Part shown: positions 22,701-34,300 of the stretch, piece by piece
Numbering within the stretch: the stretch's first letter is position 1
How the letters are laid out: each line of letters begins with the position of its first letter
Origin: Geosiphon pyriformis
Taxonomy: Eukaryota > Glomeromycota > Glomeromycetes > Archaeosporales > Geosiphonaceae
DNA: 64,000 bases
Direction of reading: 5' to 3'
Assembly (NCBI GenBank): GCA_016748015.1
Contig: JAAOMT010000602.1
Span: 62,001 to 126,000 of the forward strand
Made by a program: the position numbers and the translations under genes
The notes under the pieces: model-generated
Database searches by the model: none
What the model saw: the letters and a program-made list of their open reading frames with translations, nothing else
Told to the model about the DNA's origin: nothing

Positions 22701-23611
22701 CAGAACAAAACTATTTGTTTTTTTTTAATAATTTGTGTAAACAACAAATATATTTAAAAACAAATTCTTTTGGATTAAGTTTTTTTTATTTTATAAAAGT
22801 TTTTTTTAGTTTAAATAGGGCTTTTTTTGTTCCTTAATTGTTTAATATAACCAATTTATATTTTTTAAGCATTTTGATAACTCTTAAATATACTACTTTA
22901 CCCAAAATATTAAAAACAAGTGTATTTAATTTTAATATGAATATATTGCAATTCAAAGCAAGCATAAAATTTTATAATTAACGAAAAATGGTCAAAAATT
23001 TATTTAAAAGAAAATAAAATGTTGTAGTAAATTAATAAATTTCTATTTTACTATTTGCAAATTTATTAATATGTGTTTGAAAAGTTTATTCAAAATACTT
23101 TTTACATTAAAAATTTATTAAAGCTGTAATTTTGTCTTTACTTTATATCTAATTAAAAGTTTTAATATTATACAACAAAAATAATGAATAAATTTATTTG
23201 GAAAATCTTTCAATAAGTATTATCTTATTATTATCTTAGTATTAAAATTCTTAGTTTATTTATTAAAAGCATAATATTCAAATATTAATAAAATTACTAA
23301 ATTTGGCAATTAAATAAAGTTAATTACCAATATGTAAATTTACTTTTTAATTTTTGTAATTAATAAAAATTGTTTTTATTATATTATTATTATTAATAAC
23401 AATATTATTAATTACAAAGAAATTATTAATTATATCTAAAAAAAATTTATTATTACATAATTATAAGCAATTCAAATAATACTGTATATAAATATATTAA
23501 TATTTAAATAAGAAGTTAAACTGATCTAATTTTTAGATTTGTCTGTTTTGGTCATTGATTTAAATTTACACAATAATTAAAAATTTTCCTATTTTTTTAA
23601 CTTTATATATA
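19735..23611. other. Extremely AT-rich block, no gene
   Basis: Nearly 4 kb with very little G or C, no open frame of note on either strand and no recognisable repeat ends. It is probably ancient transposon or satellite DNA driven to extreme AT content, but nothing in it can be identified. Confidence 0.7.
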
Positions 23612-23643
23612 CAGTCTGGAAAGAAAAAAATTTGAAAAATATG
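23612..23643. repeat. Terminal inverted repeat, transposon B left
   Basis: Starts CAGTCTGGAAAGAAAAAAAT. Imperfectly inverted at 24814-24845. Confidence 0.85.
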
Positions 23644-23783
23644 AATCTACTAAGATTGGTTTAACCATTTTTGATAAGTTTTGTGACGGTAAAAATGGAA
23701 ACAGAATATTAGGTATGTGGCTGAGCTCTTAAAACATTTTCTCGCATATTAACTAATAGTTTTTTTTAAAACTTGTCTTTGAA

Positions 23784-24724
23784 ATGCCGATTTCAAAGCA
23801 AGAAACGCAACAGCAAGTCATATTACATTTTTGGAAGCAAGGAATACAAAAGGCGAAAAAAATACAGAATAAAACGAATATATCTTTCTAAAATCTATAA
23901 TATCCTCGAAAAACTCAAAAAAAAAGCATGCGACTGGTAATGGGAAATTCTTTGAAAGTATTAGGGCAGATTATTCGTAGAGATTCCTCAGTTTCGTCTA
24001 GATATTAGCAATAAAGTTGGCTAAGAAGGGAATAAATGTTTCTCGTGTTACTATTTAAAACCATTTATCCAACCTTAATTATAAAAAAAGTCTTACTAGA
24101 GCAACTCCAATGCTGACCAAAGAGCTTAAGTGAAAACGTGTAGAATGGGCCAAAAAACACCTGAACGACGATTGGAAAAGAACAGTTTTTACTGATGAAA
24201 CATCTTTTCAACTTTTTCAAAACATGGTAAAACGTTGGCATAAAGGTACTCGACCAATTCGTCCTATGCCTAAAGATCGAACAAAAATTCTCGCGTGGGG
24301 GAGTTTCTACGAAAAAGGAAAGACTAGTTTATTCTGTTTTGTTCAAATAATGAATGCTCAATTTTATATAGAAATTCTTTGTAACCACTTACCTGAAATT
24401 AGAGCAATGCTGGGGGATAATTGGCGATTCCAACAAGATAATGACGATACTAGCAAGCTTGCCAAAGAGTTTATTGCTGAGAATACAACTGAATTATTGG
24501 GGTAGCCATCTAATAGTCCCGACTTAAACCCAATAGAAAACCTTTGGGCTATTGTTAAAAAGAATATAGAAAAAAGAATGCCTTGAAATTGTAGTGAATT
24601 AGAGAGATTTATGGGGGAAGAGTGGCAAGATATTCCTGAATCTACCTTAATTAGTTTAGTAGGATCAATGAGGCGGCGTTGTGAAATAATAATTGAGAAA
24701 AATGGTGAAAGAATTTCCTATTAA
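23784..24724 (+). pseudogene. Tc1-family transposase B (broken)
   Basis: An ATG at 23784 opens a plausible N-terminus, and the last frame ends at TAA 24722-24724. Catalytic sequences are FTDETSF (about 24,196), FQQDNDDTSKLAKEF (about 24,430) and SPDLNPIENLW (about 24,520). Only 32 residues separate the second Asp from the Glu. The usual family spacing is 34, and the stretch after QQDN looks two residues short, suggesting a 6-bp in-frame deletion. At least one frameshift lies near 23,890, with stops including TAG just before PSNSPDLN (24503-24505) and TGA at about 24,130 and 24,584. The open stretch 24224-24505 is the best preserved catalytic part, not an independent gene. Confidence 0.88.
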
Positions 24725-24813
24725 TTTTTTTTAATAAAATTATATGGTATTTGACTTTCTAATAAAAGTTTTTTTATGTAATTTGGTACATTAGTTAAGA
24801 CATATTAATTATT

Positions 24814-24845
24814 TTTATATTTCCAATTTTTTTTTTACCAGACTG
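24814..24845. repeat. Terminal inverted repeat, transposon B right
   Basis: Ends ACCAGACTG followed by TA. Confidence 0.85.
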
Positions 24846-25681
24846 TATATAAAAAATTTGCTATAAAAAAAATGAAGAAATCTTTTTTTGATTCAATCTA
24901 TTTTAATTAAAGCTATCAGTTTTGTATTTATTAAAACACTTTGCTATTTGTAAGATTTAAGTATTATCAAAATTCAGATTTTTTCAATATTAAATAAACA
25001 TGTATTAAACAAGTTAGAAAAAAACTAAACCATAATATTACAATGTTTTTGAAATCTTGGACAAATTAACAGTCTTGCTATTAGGTAAATCTTTTATAAT
25101 TCTGAAAAGCTTATGTATTGAAATGCTTTTTATCACATTTTCAAAAACTCTATTGTCATCATGTTTCAAAAATTTATACTGAAGCTTTTAGACTGCTGAT
25201 ATTTTATCCAAAATCTTTTTTTTGGTCTAATTTTCTAGAAGCAGAACAATTTTACTCATTATCAATGAAATGATTTAAGATAACCTTTCTAAAAGAATGT
25301 TCTAGAAATTTTTTTATTGTGTAACTCTTTTTTAATATCTTTTATTATTTTTACTTTTTTTAACTTAAACATATGAAATGATTTTCTAAAACCAAAAACA
25401 AACTTTTTCACAAAATAATTAACGAGAAAAATAATTTAAAAAAGGGAATTGACTAAAAAAATATTACTAATTATGAAAAAATTGACATAAATTTATTTTA
25501 ACAAAAATCAACTATGATATTTAATTATTGTTATAGTGTTTTAAACTAAGATTAATATTTGGATGAAGCACAGTTTAAATAAGCTTTCAAAAAGTTGACC
25601 AAAATATCTGAAATTATACAAAACTTAAAGTGATAAAATTTGTTATGCAAAACAAAGTTATATTAACAATTGCAAAAAAGA

Positions 25682-25682
<1 letters not shown>

Positions 25683-25712
<30 letters not shown>

Positions 25713-25722
25713 GTTATTATTA
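25683..25722. repeat. (ATT)n microsatellite
   Basis: About thirteen ATT units with one substitution. It creates a leucine tract in a spurious ORF. Confidence 0.9.
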
Positions 25723-26912
25723 TTAGACTTCTTTTTTTCAAACAATTTATTGTTTAGTAGATTATTCTTTCAATTAATTAACTTATTCTTCCAGCTAATA
25801 AATTTTATTTTTAAAATAGTTCAATTTATACTGCTGATCTTCGAAAGTTATTTACATGTAAAAGATATCTCAATTCTTCACTATATGAGAAAACTTCTCC
25901 GGGATATTTGCTTAAATTAAATGCGAATATTTTATGTCCTAATCAGTAAAAGTTAACCAGACGAGGTAAATTTTTTCTTGAGAAAAGTTGAGATCGTTAC
26001 AAACTTGAGGAAATTCTCATATGTATTTCATAGATTTCTTCAATGGGATACAGAATAAGATGCAACAATTCCTTTATTTGCAAGCGTGGCGAAATTAATT
26101 TCAAATTAAATAAATGGGTAAAATATCAATAAAAGCTCAAAAACTACAAAGCATTCTCTCGAGAAAAATTTCTGAACTCGTGATCACCATCGATAATATC
26201 TTGAGATCACAACATAATAATTTTGTGTAATAAAACGGTCAATTAAAAATTGAAAGAAAGGTTTTAAAAGTTTCATTTTTAGATTTTGCTATAATTTGCG
26301 TTTTTGGAAGGCTCTAGATATTTCGATTTGTTAACTTCTAAAATTTTATTTTATAGAAGTGATTTTTGATCTAAAAAATATTTTGAAATCACCGATTTGG
26401 AATTTAGTTTCCCACATTTTGCTTTCTCAGCAAGCAGGTATTGGCCTAATATCTCTTAGATAATGATGAAATAGTAATTTTTGTAACCCCAAAACGGGTT
26501 TTTGAGGTTTATTTGACTTGAATTTTTAAATTCAAGGACCCATATTTGGCTACTGAGTATTTTTCAGGAGGAAATAAAAGTTCCAAATTGTCAGAGCTTC
26601 TTAAACATGATTTTTGTTTATCTTTTAGGAACTCTAACTAAATTTTGAGAGATCAAAAACTTTTCAAAAACGAGGAACTCTCTATTAACTTGCCATCTTT
26701 AATCTTGTGTAGAGAAATGAGTACCAATGGGATTCAGAGGAAAATTTTATTTAATGAGAGATGTATCACGAGCAAAAAATTCTTGCTTCTGGCTAGCAAA
26801 AAATTCTAGCCTGAAAAATTTAGCCCTGAATTTTGGAGTTTTAAAATTTTTTTGTTATCAACAAATAATTGATGTACAATGGGGGATACGAAAAGGCATG
26901 CAAATGTAATTA

Positions 26913-27041
26913 TAAACGGGAACAATAAACAGGAACAAAAGGTAGTTATAAACAGGAAGAAAAAGTATTTGTAAACAGGAACAAAAGGTAGTTATAAACA
27001 GGAAGAAAAAGTAATTTTAAAAAGGAACAAAAGCTAAATTA
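26913..27041. repeat. 23-bp minisatellite with 46-bp higher-order period
   Basis: Units of 23 bp at 26927, 26950, 26973, 26996 and 27019, plus a partial unit before. Odd units read AAACAGGAACAAAAGGTAG and even units AAACAGGAAGAAAAAGTA, so the array alternates A-B-A-B, meaning it grew by duplication of a 46-bp dimer. Confidence 0.9.
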
Positions 27042-27683
27042 TCTTAAAAATTTAAGAGCACTAACATGACACATTTTGTTTGTTCCATCAGGCAAACAAA
27101 AATTTGCAGCACTAAAAATTGCGTAATTACAAATAAATCAGTTGATTAAGCCTAAACTTGAGATATGCAGAACTTTGTGATAATATATAGCGTCATTTCA
27201 TTATTTTGAATAATTAAGATTTTTAAAGTAGAGAGAATATTTAGTAGGTAAATTTATGTTTGGATGGTGCTCTTCAATTTTTTTAGCTTATTAAAAAATG
27301 TTGGGAAGATCAATGACATTTAATGAAAACTATGATCATCAGTAATGAATTATTCCGCATGTAACATTTTAATTCATTGCAACTGTATACCTGAAAAAAG
27401 ACAGTTTCTGTGATTTAATTTAGAGAGGGAGAAATCGAGTTTCATTAGTTCCAAAAAAAAAAACAAAGTTTCTACTATCGCAACAAAAAAGATGATTAAA
27501 GAATTATCTAACCTCTTACAATGTACAAAAGGTGCTGACAAAAATTCGAGAGTAAAAAAATCAATGATGACTAAAACTATGTCGAAAAGGTATAAAAATC
27601 CATTTGATTATTTGTTGAAAAAACCTTGCCAAAAATCAGCGGCGATTTTTGGTCACCTCGTTTTTATCGTATTGTCCTTTCGG

Positions 27684-27716
27684 TTAATAATGTTAATGTT
27701 AATGTTAATGTTAATA
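27684..27716. repeat. Short TTAATG hexamer repeat
   Basis: About five TTAATG units at 27684-27716. It is not a canonical fungal telomere repeat (TTAGGG). Confidence 0.85.
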
Positions 27717-29409
27717 TGTTTTTTATTTTATAATCTAATGTTATTTTTATTATTCTCAAGAGATAAACTAATTCTAAATCAATTTTTAACGAAATAAATC
27801 TAGGGAAGTATAAAGTCCAACACGTGTCTTTCGAAGCATGTGCCATATTCGAAATAGATCATCACGCGACATGAAACTCGCATTATAAAATCTTTGAAGA
27901 AAGATAAATATTAATTGAGTTGTGTCTCGGAAAATCGAGACATTTTATCAGAGGATCACTCGTCATGTTCATGAAACATGTATCTTTTGAACAAATTTGC
28001 TTCGTCAAGGGTTTATATTGTGATGATTCCAATTCCAATTCCAAATTCAAAGAAACATGGCTATTGGGAGTTTTCTTTATCAAAAATTTGTTTTAACGTG
28101 AGAAAATTCAGGATATTGCCTTAGATCACGTAGCAGTATTAACATTTCCTTGAGGATTGAAAGAAAAAATATTTTTTATAAATTTTCTCTTAATGACGTT
28201 GAAAAACTTTTTTGGATCAATTCTCCTTTTTTTTTTTTTTCAATTAATTCGATTATCATTCTTGGTTTTTTCTAGAATCTACCACTGAAAAGGACATTTT
28301 AAGATATTTTTTTCTTTCTCTTAGATTTTATTTTTGAGTTTATCAAATCTTCGAATTTTTTCCTTCGATTTGTTTCTCATGGGAACCATTCTTTATTATG
28401 AAATTATGCAATAATGAGCGAGTGAATTATAAGATTTCTAAAACAAGCATATCAAATTTACTAAAAATAAACCTAAGTTTTGAATGGTAGATCTATCAAC
28501 TTAATTTCTATATTATGAGTGAAATTAATGCATGTAATTATGAAGACAGGATTAAGGGATTTCCTAAACTGCTAATAAATTCTTTGACTCGGGAAGGTAA
28601 TCGAGTTAATTTATGCATATGATAGAAAAATTTACATTACATCATTATCCCAATTTAAAGCCAAAGAAATTGAGAGGTTAAATTCTAATCAAGAAAAATG
28701 ATGGGTGGCACCAATTTCTGAACATGATACGGTACCTGTAATCTGTCATACTTTAAAAAATTTTAAACAAAAACGTTTTATTACTTAGTATAATACTTTT
28801 AAACTAGTTATCTATTTGTCTTTACAAAAATCAAGTTGAAAAAAGAAATTTGAAAACTTAAATTAATAGAAAATTTAGGAGGCCTTTCCTGTGTAAGATA
28901 ACCTTTTGATTTCTTTTACAAGATTATAAGATTATCGCTTAACTCATTAAAAATCACGAGAATTTTCAATTTCTACAGTTATTACAATTTTATTCTGATA
29001 TTGTCCTTTTCGTTTAAGTTCGTAAAAATTTTAAAAACTAAAAACCTGCTCAAAGTCACCAGATTACGAAATATATTTTTGATCTAAACAAAATATTAAT
29101 TAGTAAACAAAGTTTATCTATTAAAATTCTTCCTCATCTTTAGTGCGTCCAAAATATTGAGCTTTTTGTATTCAAAAATATGTGTACATATTCTCTAGGC
29201 CCCTAACAATAAGCTTGCTAAACCTCAAATTTAATTTTGAAAAGCTTTGTTTATCATTACAATACCCACGAGAGGATAATGCGTCAAAGGTTTTAAATTT
29301 AATTCATTTTTAATTTACAGCCCTGGAACATGATTGGTTCAGATTTTCAACAAAATATTACCGTTTGGTCGGATCCCAGATTGATTGAATTATTCAAGCC
29401 TTCAGGAGT

Positions 29410-29450
29410 AAATTGAAATTGAAATTGAAATTAAAATTAAAATTAAAATT
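29410..29450. repeat. AAATTG / AAATTA hexamer repeat
   Basis: Roughly seven six-base units, three ending G then changing to A. Confidence 0.85.
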
Positions 29451-29534
29451 TGTGTTTGGTCATCTACTAATGTATCATAACGCAATCAAGTTTATTTATC
29501 GTTAATTTGAAAGAAGCTTTTGGCAAATACCCCA

Positions 29535-29690
29535 ATGGTTAAAAATTTGAAACTCACCGATCTTAGACGATTTATCAATAGTTTATGTGGTGTGATATTC
29601 TTAGGTTTACAAACAAATTCTCATCATTATTATTTACCAAGATACTTTGAGGTACATATTATCACAACACCTTTTGATGCTGATGGATAA
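29535..29690 (+). CDS. Doubtful 51-residue ORF or gene relic
   Basis: ATG at 29535, TAA at 29688-29690. The composition is less AT-biased than its surroundings and codon choice looks protein-like (LKLTDLRRFINSLCGVIFLG). The frame is open back to 29511, where a TGA ends it. No upstream exon could be linked with confidence and no family is recognised. It may be a remnant of a longer leucine-rich protein. Confidence 0.2.
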   Translation: MVKNLKLTDLRRFINSLCGVIFLGLQTNSHHYYLPRYFEVHIITTPFDADG

Positions 29691-30382
29691 TATCTATTGT
29701 ACGCGTAATTCGCATACATTTATTGAGTTCTTACACAATTTGATGCATTTCATCTTAGCTTATATATATATTGACGTTTTTGGAAAAACTTCAAATCTTA
29801 TTTAATCTCACAAAAGTTTTTACATAATAATATTTATCTTGAATTCAAAAAAGGAGAAACCTGTTAAAATATTTGAACTAAAATTCAAGGTCTTAATCAG
29901 TTATCTTTGGATAAGGAGCCACTTTTATGCATTTTATTTGCCAACAATAATATATTAAAATGTATTGATATTCTAGAAAATTACCATAGTAAGGTAGCGA
30001 TCAAGTTCAGGGCAAAAATGATCTCTTATTTGGCTTCTTGGCATTTTCCATTTGTAATAAGTTTTTAATCTCAAAGCCATAGAAAATTTAGGGAACTCGA
30101 AATGATAAATTTTCTTTTAAAGATCATTTTTTTTTGTTCAAACTTGCTATTTTGCTTCATGTTAATAACTAATCCGACCAATTTGTTTATTTATTCTTTT
30201 GATCCATAGCAGCAAAATCATTGCAGCAAAATCTTTGCATCGATAACTTCAAAATTGGATTAAATATTTATTGTACAAAGACAAATTTTAACATTAAGAT
30301 ATTTCTGTTATTTCAAAAGTAAAATATAATACAGATAAAAGTTTTGACTTCAAATTTTTCCAGAAAAAAAGGAATTAAATGT

Positions 30383-31399
30383 TCATAGAAAATGAGGAAA
30401 AAACATGGTTTGAGAAAAATTTTGTGAATAACAAAAATTTTGTTCGGTAAAGGGGAGTGTGAATTGATTAGAAGGATATGATGGAGTTTCAAAATTGAAC
30501 AAAGATGGCGCTATTTGACATGCCGTGGTATCATTAAATAGATTTAAAAGAAAAGATTGTTCTTGCGGAGTTGTCGGCTGACTAAAATCTGCACATGAAG
30601 ACATTGATGATCTTCTTGTGTCGTAAATTCCATTATTAACATCATCTCTTTGTGCAGAAAAAGACGAATAAAGGTAAGAAGACTTTTGATCAATATTATT
30701 TTCTGTTTCTAATATTTGGTCAGATATTTGATCATTTGACCATGAAATGTCCTTGCCAGAATCAATATTAATACCGATAGAAGAATCATGAAATTCCTCA
30801 GTAAAATTAAAATTTTGTGAATCGTATTTAATCGAAGAACGATTCCCTATTTCATAGTACACACTAGATAAATTATTAGATATTTTTTCCACTCCCATAT
30901 CTTGAATATCGCGACGATCTTCCTCATGTTTGACCTGAATTGAGGGTGGTGAAGAGATTTGCAGATCTGATTGATGATACGTGTACAAAGACCATTGTTG
31001 TTCCTCCTGGGTTTTTAATCCCAATTTTGCTTCATTAAGCAGCCTGGTAGCCTCGTTGGCAATCCGAGTATATTCTGCTTTTAAAGAGTCTGGCTCAGTT
31101 TTCCATTTTTTTGAAATGATTGGTGAAAGGATTTTCATCGGAAGGTAATGACCTTTTGAGTTAAGTTCTTTAACATAGGCACTACGATAGATTATAAAAT
31201 TATTTGGGGCCTTTGTTGGAACTTTTCGTCCTTTCTTACGCGTAAAAACTTCAATTCCAGTGATCTTTGGGGGGAAAGGTAAGGGAAACATATTTAAATT
31301 TATAGAAATTTGTTTGGGAGAAATAGGCTTTTTTGTCTTGGATAATTTTGATATTATCTCTTTTTCATAGAATTGAAGTTTTTCAAGATTTTTTGGCAT
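30383..31399 (-). CDS. MATA-type HMG-box protein, 338 residues
   Basis: A single-exon gene with ATG at 31399. A MATA-type HMG box covers about residues 58-124: basic RKKGRKVPTKAP, helix 1 NNFIIYRSAYVKEL, then GHYLPMKILSPIISKKWK with the core Trp99, and helix 3 SLKAEYTRIANEATRLLNE. HMG boxes of this class bind and bend DNA in the nucleus, and the family includes fungal mating-type and related regulators. The N-terminal 50 residues are basic. The C-terminal 210 residues are Ser/Asn/Gln-rich and acidic in parts, probably a disordered regulatory region. Such genes are highly expanded in Rhizophagus, so the resemblance does not imply a mating role. No partner gene lies beside it. Confidence 0.9.
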   Translation of the reverse strand: MPKNLEKLQFYEKEIISKLSKTKKPISPKQISINLNMFPLPFPPKITGIEVFTRKKGRKVPTKAPNNFIIYRSAYVKELNSKGHYLPMKILSPIISKKWKTEPDSLKAEYTRIANEATRLLNEAKLGLKTQEEQQWSLYTYHQSDLQISSPPSIQVKHEEDRRDIQDMGVEKISNNLSSVYYEIGNRSSIKYDSQNFNFTEEFHDSSIGINIDSGKDISWSNDQISDQILETENNIDQKSSYLYSSFSAQRDDVNNGIYDTRRSSMSSCADFSQPTTPQEQSFLLNLFNDTTACQIAPSLFNFETPSYPSNQFTLPFTEQNFCYSQNFSQTMFFPHFL

Positions 31400-34300
31400 T
31401 ATGAAATTTTTTTGAAGGAAGAAATGATTTTTTTTTTTTAAAAAAAGAAAGTTTGAGCTATGAAACTCCTCATATAACGTTTTTCAAGAAATCAAGTCCT
31501 TTTAAAGGTTTGATTCTGAGCCTCTTTTCACAATGTTACTTGGGTCCATTTTCCAAACCCTCAATTGATTAATTAATTAATTAATTAATTAATTTATTGA
31601 TTCATTGATTAATTGATTCATTGATTCATTAAATCGCCCGATTATATGCTTTTTATTTGAATTTCTATATATAAAATTGAGAATTAAAATAGAAATTTCG
31701 TCATTTTTACCCCAAAATATGCATAAAATATGCAAGTCCCTTCTGTAGTAATGACAAGTTTACAAGGCTAGGGCAAGGCCAGTTTCTCTCATGAGATCAA
31801 GAAAAGTTTCAAGTTTTTGAGTGAAACCTTCTATCAATTTTTGATTTATCTCGCTTAAGATGGCAAAGAGTTTCGTAATCTACGAACTTTTATAAACCAA
31901 TTAAAATAGAAGTGGGGGGCTTTCGCTTTTAAATATTTCCTTCTTTGACTTCCCGATGCAAGACGAGTGATGAATTGAAGAAAAAATTTTCTCACCATAC
32001 TAATAATATATGATCACTAAAATCTATAATTAAGTTTATAAATAATAGTACAAGAAGTTTAGGATTTCACCAAATACGATCAACAATGCAGAAATAGGAA
32101 GCAGGGAAAACTTCTACTTTGTTCTTTGCCTATCAATTCGATTTCTTAAACTGAAATTTTAAAGGGTATTATTTTAAATCTTTTAAATAATAAAATTTTT
32201 TTTAAACTAAACAATAAATTTGTTATTTAAAAAGTATCATGAACCTTTTTGCTTTAATTGTAATTTGTTATTTTTAGAGTACTTGAATAAAAAGTATTTT
32301 GTTTTATATATATGGAGGCATTGTTCAAAAATCACGCCTTCAAATAGATCTTGAATTGGATACATGAACAATGTATTAATAAATTTTTTCTTGGCACAGT
32401 TAATATCAATCGCTTTTTTTTATATGTGTCTAAAAGTAAAATTCCAATTATGGTTATGAAATAAAATTTTCTTTGTATTTGGATTTTAGAATTTACATCA
32501 CACACATTTTTCCTGATAAGCAAATTTGAGTAAAAATTCCAAGATTTTGAATGATGTTGTGTCTATTCAGCTGCTCAAACTTGTATATTATTCTATCCAT
32601 GATTATGTCAAATATCATGAAATATTCTCCCCAAATTTTTTGGAGAAAATATGTATCATCCAAAAGTCCTGAGAATAATAATAATAATTCATGTTAAATG
32701 AGTAATTCTTATTGGCTCTCATTTTTTTTGTTTGCACTTTTTTGTGCTAATTTAGTTATGTTTTTTTAATTTCCCTCAAAGCAGATCTACGTTATTGTGC
32801 ATGACAGAAGTACTATATTTGGTAGATTGTCTCCTTTGTGCAAAAAACAAAAAAGATCTTAATTCCCAGAATAAGTTAGGTAAAAAAATTTGAATTATTA
32901 ATATGGTTGTGTTTCTTTTATTATTTGATTTAGATCGACCTTTGTGTTCCGAAAAGAAGGGTTCGAATGCCTGGGAAACTTAATCGAAAAGTTTTCATGT
33001 ATATATAAGAGTTGAAAATTATAATATCTAATTTTTCCATAAAATGCTTTTAAAACTTTTAAATTTTACTATAGATGAGTTTGTTTAATAAAAAATTCAC
33101 ACAGGAACGAATATAAGTAAAAAATATGCAACATACAGGTATACTTTTATTCAGTATTTTTGAATTTATTTAATGAATGAGTCGAAGTTTAGCATAAACA
33201 TAACTCTTATGTTAATGCTATTTCTTATCAACATGGGAACCTTGCCATTCCGTACTCCTAATCGATCGACCTCGCATGCATTGTTGCCAAAGGGTTACAA
33301 AAATCTTTGAAAATAAATCATCTTTACCTCTATGATTTTATCTGCACATATTTGGCCATATGATACAATTATTTGCTTAGTTTGAAAAATAATCAATGAT
33401 ATAATTTTACAGACAGCTGCAGCAAAGTTCTTTATGAAAAAGTTTGGCCTTTTTGGAAACTTTTCAATGGATGTACCTTCACAGCAGCTTTGTGTTTCCC
33501 TTCACAACATCCACTTCACCCTTTCTTTTTCAAAGAATTCGAGGAAAAGATCTGCCTACTTCTCCGGTTTGTTATATAAATCCTTGAATTATACTTGCGC
33601 ATTTCAATGCATGAAAATTGTATCTATTTCTCAAAAATATGGCGCCAAAATTTGGCTAAATAAAGTTTCACTTAAAAATTAAGGAGGAGGTTCTTACATT
33701 CTGCACAGGACTCCTGTGATTTTGATTCTGCTTAAAATTTTCAAAAAATTCTTTATTAAGTCAAATTTTCGACACAACCATTGGATCACGAAAGTAAAAT
33801 TTTTGAAAGCAATTGTAACATATTTTTTTTCAGAACTAAATCGAAAATTTTATATAAAAAATTAAATATTTTAACTTGACCAATTATTTCCCTGTATTCT
33901 AGTGAATTTTCTAGCAAAAATCTAAGCAGAAATGGTAAGCCTGAATAGTCTTTGTCAACTGTTCTTTTCTAAGATGGCCCAAAAAATAGGAAGGTATGTC
34001 TGAAATATAAAATAAGAGCATTTTTGGAATAGCTTCGAATTCTAAATAATAATTCAAAAATTAAACCATCTTGTATTGATATATTCTTTATTTTAAACAT
34101 AAAAATTATAAAGAGAATTTTAACTAGCTGGCAAATTGTTTTAATACAAAATATTTTGATCAAAATATATATATCAATTCTTTGTAATATCGGGATTGGG
34201 ACTAGCCAGAATTTAAGCAAAAATCTCATGAGGTCTTATCTTTTTCTTTATTTTACCAATGACTTTTAGAAAAGTCAAATAATTACATTCTAAAGATATA

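Larger units (their letters stand above)
23612..24845 (+). mobile_element. Tc1/mariner transposon B, complete ends, dead
   Basis: A 1,234-bp element with TA duplications (23610-23611 and 24846-24847). Inverted ends start CAGTCTGG and extend imperfectly for about 27-32 bp as A-rich sequence. The transposase is on the plus strand. The ends and protein differ from those of transposon A, so this is a separate family. Confidence 0.93.
24848..30382. other. Mostly gene-free stretch
   Basis: AT-rich to about 25.9 kb, then a mixed composition. No convincing gene is seen. Contents are an ATT microsatellite (25683-25722), a minisatellite (26913-27041), a hexamer repeat (27684-27716), an AAATTG/AAATTA run (29410-29450) and one doubtful short ORF (29535-29690). 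Confidence 0.6.

Noticed and set aside
24224-24505. Stand-alone 93-residue ORF
   Set aside because: It is the preserved catalytic core of the broken Tc1 transposase B, not a separate gene.
3759-27041. Tandem arrays considered as CRISPR-like
   Set aside because: The units are directly adjacent with no unique spacers, the organism appears eukaryotic, and no cas genes are present.
27492-27797. 101-residue ORF with basic N-terminus and hydrophobic C-terminus
   Set aside because: The hydrophobic part is produced largely by a TTAATG hexamer repeat, and no splice sites, homology or compositional support were seen.
32940-32990. tRNA-like B-box (GGGTTCGAATGCC)
   Set aside because: No flanking T-stem pairing, A-box or acceptor stem could be built. 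A similar motif near 7426-7440 fails for the same reason.
33434-33682. 82-residue ORF preceded by a TTTTACAG acceptor-like site
   Set aside because: Composition is slightly protein-like, but there is no matching upstream exon, no domain and no other support.
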